Assembly (NCBI GenBank): GCA_907163375.1 | Contig: CAJQUW010008587.1 | Span: forward strand, 419,525 to 483,524 | Source of the DNA: Prostheceraeus crozeri | Lineage: Eukaryota; Platyhelminthes; Polycladida; Euryleptidae | Direction: 5' to 3' | Length of the DNA: 64,000 nucleotides | The notes under the pieces: generated by a model | The model's database searches: none | What the model saw: only the letters and a program-made list of their open reading frames with translations | What the model was told of the DNA's origin: nothing | In this document: positions 57,632 to 64,000 of the stretch, piece after piece | Layout: each line of letters begins with the position of its first letter | Numbering within the stretch: the first letter of the stretch is position 1 | Translations under genes and position numbers: made by a program

Positions 57632-60220
57632 TTAATGCGAGATGTACACACCGAAGCGATCCGGAGTGATCCGCCGTCTTTGGCTTCTCCGTAATGGGCT
57701 TCCCGTTTCTTCACGAGGGTTGGATTCTTCCTCTTCGCCGATGGCGCCATCGTCTTGATCGTTCGGCATATTTCTTTCGTGTGGATTGCGTGTGAAGTCT
57801 GTATCTGTCTGTTGAGGCTGATGTGTTTCTTTTGTCGGACTGAATGCTAATTGGTTGTTGCTAACCAAAATGATTCTGGACCTATCCTCCGATGAAAGTA
57901 TTATCCAAGAAGTATTCCTACCCTTCGACATAAGAAACTCCGCTGGGATCGTTTTGCTTTTATCTTTAGCTTTATATAACACGCGTTCACCTTGTTGAAA
58001 ATCTGAAATTATGGGGGTCCTTAGTTTACGTCCAAATACAATTTCCGAGGGTGATCTGCCCCTACTCGTTGTTGAAATTCGATAATGAAGTAAGACCTTC
58101 TGCAAAAACAAATTGAAGTCCTGTCGGGTATCTTTCCATAACTTGAGTGATCTTTTCAGTGTCTGAACCGCCCTCTCCGCAGACCCATTAGCCCTAGGAA
58201 AATAAGCTGGAGATTCTAGTTTTCTTGATCCGATGTTTTCCAACCACTTGGTTAACTCTTCCGAAACGAATTCTGGCGCATTATCGGACACTATTACCTC
58301 TGGTATGCCGAATCGCGAAAACACGCTTCTCAGGCATTTTATGACAAAGTGGGTAGACCTATCTTTGTTTAGAAATGCTTCTATCCATCCTGATCCGCTA
58401 TCTACTATTATCAAGAGATTACCCGCATCAGGAATTATTGCCCAATCCATGTGAATGCGTTGGAAAGGGGCAGAATGCGGCCATTTGTCTACTGAGCGCG
58501 CGACATTCGGTCTCTTTTCCTGGCAAATTTGACAATTGTTCACCCATCTCTCAATGTCTCTATTCATGTTAGGCCACCAAGCATCTGACTTCAATCTATA
58601 AGTCGATGAATGTATACCTGAATGATTATCACTATGACATAGATTAAAGGCCCTCGCTCGCAAACATGGAGGGAGATATACTCTTGAGCCATGATATAAA
58701 ATCCCAAATTCTATAGTAAGCATATCCCGATTCTTTTTGAAAGGCTGCTCTGCCTGTGAACAATTATTCCAGTCTCCAGACGTAACCCGCCACATTATGC
58801 GTTGCAAAAATGTGTCCCTTAATATTTCTGATTTTATTTCTGCCTTTCCTAGTATTGATTCTCGGAAATTCACTGTATGACTACTTAAAATGTCGTTGAC
58901 TTCCTCTTCATCTTTTGAAGATTCATTCGAAAATCGCAGGCGCGATAGCGCGTCAGCATGTGGGATGTCCGAGCCTTTGACATATTGTATGTCGAAATCG
59001 TATTGCATGAGCAACATTGCCCATCTACATATGCGTGGAGAAGTCTTGTTTACCGGTATGGGATTCTCCGAGTTGAAGAGGTGTTGCAGTGGTTTGTGAT
59101 CGGTCGCAACAGTGAAAAAACGCGCGGTTAAAAAGTGCTTTAATCGCATGACTGCCCAAGTTACTGCTAAAGCCTCTCTCTCGATGTTTGAGTAATTTCT
59201 CTCTGCGGCAGAGAGAGTTCGTGATATGTAAATTACAGGATGGCCTTCTTGGGTCAATACTGCAGCAATGGCATGTTGAGAGGCGTCAGTCCAAAGGGTT
59301 GCCTCTTTTTCAAGATCATAGGGTTGGATTACTGGAGAGCTTGCTATTTCTTTCCTTAGTGCTTTAAAAGCAGTCTCACATTCACTATTCCACAGGAAAG
59401 GCGCCTCTCTGTTTCTGAGTTTGTTGAGCGGTGCAAGTTTTGAGGTAAAGTTCGGAACAAGACGACCAAAGAAATTTACAAGTCCTATGAAATGCTCTAA
59501 TTCGCGTTTCGTTTGAGGTGACTCGAGTGCAAGTATTTTACTGACTAGCTTGTCATCGGGTGTGATACCGCGCGCGGAAATTTTGAACCCCAAAAAACTA
59601 ATTTCATCTAAGTACTCCATAGATTTCGCCTCGTTAATAGTGAAATCTTTCTCTTTCAATCGGGTTTTAACCGCTGATATCCGTTTTCTTAAAGAAATAT
59701 CATTTTCTGCATAAATGAGTATATCGTCCTGATAAATCAAAACACCCTTCAGATCGGATAGCATTTGTTCGATTACTCGCTGGAAAATTGAAGCCGCATT
59801 GCGCATTCCCATCTGTAACCTGTTAACTCGATATAAACCTCTTGTGGTGTTAATAACTGAAAGTTCTTTTGCCTTGTCGTCAAGCTCTATCTGCCAGTAA
59901 GCTGATTTTAGGTCTAACTTGGCGAATTTGTTCGCGTTCTTTAGTTTTGCAAATATCGTCTCAATGTTGGGAATCGGATACGAGTCTGACTTTATTATCT
60001 TATTGACATGGACTTTAAAATCGACACATAGTCGTAAATCTCCGTTGTCTTTCCTGACCCACACTACTGGTGAAGCGTTGGATACTCCTCCTTCTTTTAT
60101 TGGAGTTATTATTCCCATTTCTTCTAACCTTTCAAGTTCCTGGTTAACCTTCCCTTCTACAGCTAGAGGGACTGGACGTGCCCTACAAAATTTGCTAGGA
60201 GCATTATCAATAACTTCCAT
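57632..60220 (-). CDS. pol: pol of the Mag-type element
   Basis: Open frame of 862 residues. In order: reverse transcriptase with the YQDD active-site box, RNase H (TDAS, HKPLQ), the HHCC-type integrase zinc region (HSGIHSSTYR, CQICQ), the integrase core (DWAIIPD, SDNAPEF) and a short tail. It overlaps the end of gag in another frame, an arrangement this family handles by frameshifting. Fossil element; no host role implied. Confidence 0.9.
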   Translation of the reverse strand: MEVIDNAPSKFCRARPVPLAVEGKVNQELERLEEMGIITPIKEGGVSNASPVVWVRKDNGDLRLCVDFKVHVNKIIKSDSYPIPNIETIFAKLKNANKFAKLDLKSAYWQIELDDKAKELSVINTTRGLYRVNRLQMGMRNAASIFQRVIEQMLSDLKGVLIYQDDILIYAENDISLRKRISAVKTRLKEKDFTINEAKSMEYLDEISFLGFKISARGITPDDKLVSKILALESPQTKRELEHFIGLVNFFGRLVPNFTSKLAPLNKLRNREAPFLWNSECETAFKALRKEIASSPVIQPYDLEKEATLWTDASQHAIAAVLTQEGHPVIYISRTLSAAERNYSNIEREALAVTWAVMRLKHFLTARFFTVATDHKPLQHLFNSENPIPVNKTSPRICRWAMLLMQYDFDIQYVKGSDIPHADALSRLRFSNESSKDEEEVNDILSSHTVNFRESILGKAEIKSEILRDTFLQRIMWRVTSGDWNNCSQAEQPFKKNRDMLTIEFGILYHGSRVYLPPCLRARAFNLCHSDNHSGIHSSTYRLKSDAWWPNMNRDIERWVNNCQICQEKRPNVARSVDKWPHSAPFQRIHMDWAIIPDAGNLLIIVDSGSGWIEAFLNKDRSTHFVIKCLRSVFSRFGIPEVIVSDNAPEFVSEELTKWLENIGSRKLESPAYFPRANGSAERAVQTLKRSLKLWKDTRQDFNLFLQKVLLHYRISTTSRGRSPSEIVFGRKLRTPIISDFQQGERVLYKAKDKSKTIPAEFLMSKGRNTSWIILSSEDRSRIILVSNNQLAFSPTKETHQPQQTDTDFTRNPHERNMPNDQDDGAIGEEEESNPREETGSPLRRSQRRRITPDRFGVYISH

Positions 60221-61467
60221 GGTTGCCTTAATCCTTTGATAGGGGGTAGAAAGTTCGACTCTTTCTCACGCGTGTTTGGCTTCTGCATTATTTCATTAAC
60301 TTCCTCCTGTTGTAGGAAATCCCTTCCTAATAATCCATAATCTTTGTTGGATTCTACCACTACCAAATCAATAGTATGAAAGCGGTCATTTGTGGTAATA
60401 GTAGCCGTGAATTTACCTAACGTTTTCATTATGTGTCCATCATAAGCTGTGAGTGTATGTGGTGACTTTTTAAGCTTTGGCTTACCCAAAGAATTCCACA
60501 TCGTCGAAGAAATAACGGAAACACTGGCCCCTGTGTCTCTCTGCATCCGCACTGATTGTTCGTTCAGCATGACCGATTCAATTGAGTGGATCGTACCCTC
60601 AGTCGTAACACAAAGCACGTCTTCATCGTTCGGATGTTCCTCGAAGTCGTGTTGGACGTTGTGCAAGCTTCGGCGGTTCCGTGTCGAGTTCGACCGTCGA
60701 AGCTCTTCTGGGACGGATTTGCACATAGCAGCAAAATGATTCGGCTTAGAGCACCGCGTGCAGATGCGGCCGTAGGCAGGACAGTTCCTGGGTTTGTGCG
60801 ACCTGCCACAATAGGCGCACGATCGTTGTTGAGGACCGATATTCGTATTCTGGGATTTCGTCGGTGTTCTCACAAAATTCACATCATCCGCATTTGGTAC
60901 GACGTCGACATCCCGCTTCACGAACTGTTTCACCTGTTCACGTTGCTGTACGAATTCCTTGATTTGAGTCACAGTCATGTCGATCGTTTGCATGCGATCG
61001 AGTACTTGGAATTTCAAGTCTTTGTCAAGCAGACCAGCAATTAATGCAAGTCGAATCATTTCTTCCTTTGGATCAGGGGATGCCTTCAAAGCGTCAAAAT
61101 CACAGTACTGTGACGCTTTTCTGAGGCGAGCGATGTAGTCATTGACAGTTTCCCCAGGCTCTTGCACTATGGCATAGAAGTTTGAGCGTTCTGCGATGAT
61201 CAAGCGCTTTTTCGGTTGTAAATAGTTCTTGATAGCCGACTCAATCTTCTCGAATTTCAAGTCTGTCAGGTCTTCTGGTGCAACAATGTATTGAATCTTC
61301 TCCAATGCGTCAAGACCACATACGGCGAGGAAGTTGTCTGTGATTGCATGTTGTTTCTCGTCATCCTTCCAGCCTTTGCTTCGTGCCAGTGCGTTAAATG
61401 CGATCATCCAAGTAGACGCTCTCTCCGCTGAGGTGAGGTTGAGAGTTCCGAGTGCTAGCGACGCCAT
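60163..61467 (-). CDS. gag: gag-protease of the Mag-type element
   Basis: Begins at the ATG directly next to the 5' LTR (MASLALGTLNL). The first part is capsid-like, then two CCHC knuckles (CAYCGRSHKPRNC and CTRCSKPNHFAAMC), then a retropepsin-like protease (RDTGASVSVIS, LLGRDFL). The stretch after the LTR, TGGCGTCGCTAGC, might serve as primer site, but I cannot name the tRNA. Confidence 0.88.
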   Translation of the reverse strand: MASLALGTLNLTSAERASTWMIAFNALARSKGWKDDEKQHAITDNFLAVCGLDALEKIQYIVAPEDLTDLKFEKIESAIKNYLQPKKRLIIAERSNFYAIVQEPGETVNDYIARLRKASQYCDFDALKASPDPKEEMIRLALIAGLLDKDLKFQVLDRMQTIDMTVTQIKEFVQQREQVKQFVKRDVDVVPNADDVNFVRTPTKSQNTNIGPQQRSCAYCGRSHKPRNCPAYGRICTRCSKPNHFAAMCKSVPEELRRSNSTRNRRSLHNVQHDFEEHPNDEDVLCVTTEGTIHSIESVMLNEQSVRMQRDTGASVSVISSTMWNSLGKPKLKKSPHTLTAYDGHIMKTLGKFTATITTNDRFHTIDLVVVESNKDYGLLGRDFLQQEEVNEIMQKPNTREKESNFLPPIKGLRQPWKLLIMLLANFVGHVQSL

Positions 61468-61760
61468 TGTTGTGTCGCAAGAGAAGACGACCTTCTTGCT
61501 CAAAGTCCGCTTTATTTATGATTTACAGCAAGGAATATCATGTTCAGAAAGAGAGGTACAAATTACACAATAGGGATTTAGGATAAGAGGCAGGCATTCA
61601 CTGTGAATACAATGGTTCGTGATCTGAGGAGGGAATAAGTGGTCAGTTACTGAGTCAGGGCGTTAGGCGGTCATTCATTACAGCACTCGAGGGGAGAAGG
61701 GATTAAGTCTGTTGTTGCTAGCCTCGAGCATCAAGTGGCTCTTCAGTTTGACACATCACA
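61468..61760 (-). repeat. 5' LTR of the Mag-type element
   Basis: 293 bp, same as 57311-57603 as far as I can read. Confidence 0.93.
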
Positions 61761-61765
61761 CTTAC

Positions 61766-62010
61766 ATTGCCTTCGGCGCTGTGGCCTTGTGGTAGAGTGT
61801 TCGCTCTGCGTCCGGGAGACTTTGGTTCAAATCTTGGTCGGGTCAAACCTAAGACCTTTAAAATATGTGCACTCTGCATTCTTGCTAAACACTCAGCACA
61901 AAGAGAATGGGAGTGGATAAATGACAACTCGGCCACATGGAAGAAAGGCTCTGTGCCTAATGTATCTCCGAGCATAAACAAGGTTAATTTATTTCGAAAT
62001 GCCTTAAACT
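61766..62010 (+). mobile_element. SINE with tRNA-derived head, unit B
   Basis: Duplicate of 47566-47815 with the B box GGTTCAAATCT at 61824-61834. The LTR element entered just before its head. Confidence 0.7.
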
Positions 62011-63726
62011 AGCCTTGGTGCCTATCACATTCTATATCCAGACATGGCGCCTTTCGAATTTTGCATCCAAACAGAATATTTCATATTGCATGTTAATTTC
62101 AATTTAAGTCACAAAACATTCAACATGTGTTTACACATCAAAACACATGCACTTTTAATTGGAAAACTAAAACTCGATTAGAACGTAGTGACTCAGGCAC
62201 ATGTTGCTGTTAATGCTGTTTTCAACTTTGCCACGACGTAGTATTTGTTCTATGAGGTATACACATATCTCTTCTATTTTAACGTCCCATCATTCACTCA
62301 ATCAATTTTATTGCTAAAGCAAAAATTCAATGACATTACCATTAAAACTATATTCAGATCAAAAAGTAGAGGAATCGTTTATTTCAAATGATTCAATGCA
62401 CTGTCCTCTTACGTACTATCCATTAAGTTCTAATGTAAATACCGCAATTATGACAATTTATCTGAAATTAAACCACTTCAAAAAAGAGTCTGTTTGAACA
62501 TGTGCTTGTGTATATCCAGATTTAGAAAGGAAGGTTCGCATCGCAAAAGCGAATACTCGATTAGTTTAATCCGGGATGTCTGTGATTAATATGATACAGA
62601 ACTCGGAATACAAAACTCCCATAGCGTGGAGAATTGACTGTGAGCATTTAAGTTTCTCACTAAGAAATTTACATGATTCTGCATTCGTTAAATTAGTCAA
62701 TTCAACTAGTCGATGTCTTATCAAAAGATTTAGAAACCCATGTTTATGATGTAAATGCTACTGAATTTGCGTTGGTCAGGGTAAGAATCCGCATTGTCAT
62801 TGGAAGCCTGTCAGTCCATTGTAAATCACATTCCAGAAGATAAGACGCAAATTTTGTGCCAACAAACTTGTTGAAATGAGTGCAAAATAAAATAACCTAT
62901 AGATTTTAGCAGCACTATTTTCGAGGGACACAATTTGGCAGCAATACAGGCCACATTCCAATTTTCTCCATAGATAATGGGTATTTTCTCAACGGTCGGC
63001 AGCACCCAACATTTGGGAAGCATTTATGAGAGTAGAGTAAAATAACATTGCACTGATGCATACAATTTCAAATCAAAAATAGAAATTTGCGGTGTCACAA
63101 AAAACTTCGGCCCCCAGTCAATGCTCCACGCTTTGCAGCTCGAGGATTTATCATACTTAGGTGATAAATCGGCGCTTTATGGGCATTGTACATCCGATGC
63201 ATGCCTATCTACAATGAACATCATCTGCATTCCCTCAAGTACTCAGAAACGCATTTGCATTCTCAATCAAGTAAATTCAAAGCCACCTTAAATTGTCTTT
63301 TGTAATGGGATCTCCAAAATTAGCTCAAAGTGTTTGGTAACAAATCTTCCACCTCCTAAAAATGGAATTTCGATGGGTTTGAATAAAGCACTTAACATTT
63401 CTTGCTTGGAAGCTGATTTCCATAACTCTGCAATTCTTGTGTGGTTGCTATCAACCCATTTGCAAAATCTAAAGTGCATTCTGTCTCTAACTCAAGTGGA
63501 AATTCATCATTCTGTTGTTGTGAATGAGACAGGGGAACGCATCATCACATAACTCAATCGACTTCTCAACATCTCATGCCAAAACTGTTTGGAGAAGGAA
63601 GATAATACTGTTCGCAACACTTGCACAAATACCGCCATAAGGAGAAACATTGGAGATCAGATTTTGGCAAATGAAGGAGGTCGTATTTATTAAATATTCA
63701 AACACGCTGATCTTTCTCTTTCCCAG
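62011..63726. other. end of unit B and unique flank
   Basis: Up to 62841 this is the duplicate of 47816-48636. Beyond it the DNA is unique; no exon or repeat recognised. Confidence 0.4.
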
Positions 63727-63808
63727 ATGCTAAGCGCACTGTATCATTTTCTCAACAGGAAGGGATTGATAGAATTCGTTTCTTCAGATGAGGATGATGT
63801 CTTTGGTA
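63727..63808 (+). other. candidate short exon of unknown gene
   Basis: A strong acceptor-like run (GATCTTTCTCTTTCCCAG) ends at 63726, and GTAAGAAG at 63809 is a good donor. Between them one frame reads MLSALYHFLNRKGLIEFVSS and on to DEDDVF. It does not look like the second ferlin exon, and in the phase left by ferlin exon 1 it meets a stop. It may be an exon of something else or chance. Confidence 0.25.
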
Positions 63809-63959
63809 AGAAGGATGAGATCGATTAAATAACCCCAGCATTGAAACACATGCATAAAAATTTATTCAAAGCAAGCTGCGGCTTCTCTTGATCTACACAA
63901 TTATAGAAGTAGCTGCGCGGTTTTTGGTAGAGAGAATTTAAAAAACGCACATACATACA

Positions 63960-64000
63960 TAGTCCGACCGCCAGAATGAGTTTGTGCCCGTAATGATGTG
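63960..64000. mobile_element. foldback family FB1, left end, cut by the window edge
   Basis: TAGTCCGACCGCCAGAATGA, then GTTTGTGC, matches the terminus of the copy at 52402 with a few changes. The rest lies beyond the window. Confidence 0.6.

Larger units (their letters stand above)
57311..61760 (-). mobile_element. Ty3/gypsy LTR retrotransposon, Mag-type, looks whole
   Basis: Two 293 bp LTRs with TG...CA ends bound a 4450 bp element on the minus strand, flanked by the 5 bp duplication CTTAC (57306-57310, 61761-61765). Parts in order: 5' LTR, gag-protease, pol (reverse transcriptase, RNase H, integrase), purine tract, 3' LTR. The LTRs read as identical by eye and the main genes are open, so the insertion is very young. 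It interrupts ferlin intron 1 in antisense. Two zinc knuckles and the pol sequence type point to the Mag clade; the clade is inferred from memory of the family. Confidence 0.93.
48638..62841. repeat. large tandem duplication, unit B (14.2 kb with insertions)
   Basis: Same content and order as unit A plus a 727 bp foldback element with its 3 bp target duplication and a 4450 bp LTR element with its 5 bp duplication. Removing those leaves about 9.0 kb, the length of unit A. It ends at CCAGAAGAT before AAGACGCAAATTTTG. Confidence 0.95.

Overview
This is AT-rich, intron-bearing nuclear DNA from an invertebrate animal. No gene has the compact layout of a bacterium, coding exons sit behind pyrimidine-rich AG acceptors or before GTGAGT donors, and kilobases of non-coding DNA are littered with DNA transposons, LINE and SINE fragments and inverted-repeat elements. 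The mix (a DD41D mariner, a DD35E Tc1, a Mag-type LTR element, PAR-type bZIP genes, an otoferlin-like first exon) would suit an arthropod such as a crustacean or chelicerate, but the sequence does not fix the phylum.

Layout. 1-7.9 kb is non-coding, with an old foldback element (1539-2166), a piggyBac-like end (near 2740) and two LINE scraps. 7956-9029 is the terminal coding exon of a PAR-type bZIP factor. 16252-17651 is a near-complete DD41D mariner. 18209-19084 is the terminal coding exon of a second PAR-type bZIP on the same strand; the two share a gap-free 76-residue C-terminus with 37 identities and look like diverged tandem paralogs. 19-39 kb holds no recognised host exon: a broken DD35E Tc1 element (23320-24758), several hairpins, a CACTA-like MITE (28528-28983), an 850 bp foldback (30594-31443), a SINE and a minus-strand LINE fragment.

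From 39661 to 62841 the window is one large direct tandem duplication. Unit A (39661-48637) is followed at once by unit B (48638-62841). Each unit carries an identical 79 nt first coding exon of an otoferlin-like ferlin (43312-43390 and 52264-52342), so the gene would have two equivalent starts; the rest of the ferlin lies beyond the window. Unit B alone gained a 727 bp foldback element and a whole-looking Ty3/gypsy Mag-type LTR element with LTRs that read as identical, both with target-site duplications and with intact empty sites in unit A. The order of events can therefore be read directly: duplication first, then the two insertions. A retained-haplotype assembly error would look similar and has to be excluded.

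The bZIP proteins are nuclear DNA-binding regulators; the ferlin is a C2-domain membrane-fusion protein. Nothing in the window ties them into one pathway beyond PAR-like and CRE-like palindromes, which are weak evidence.
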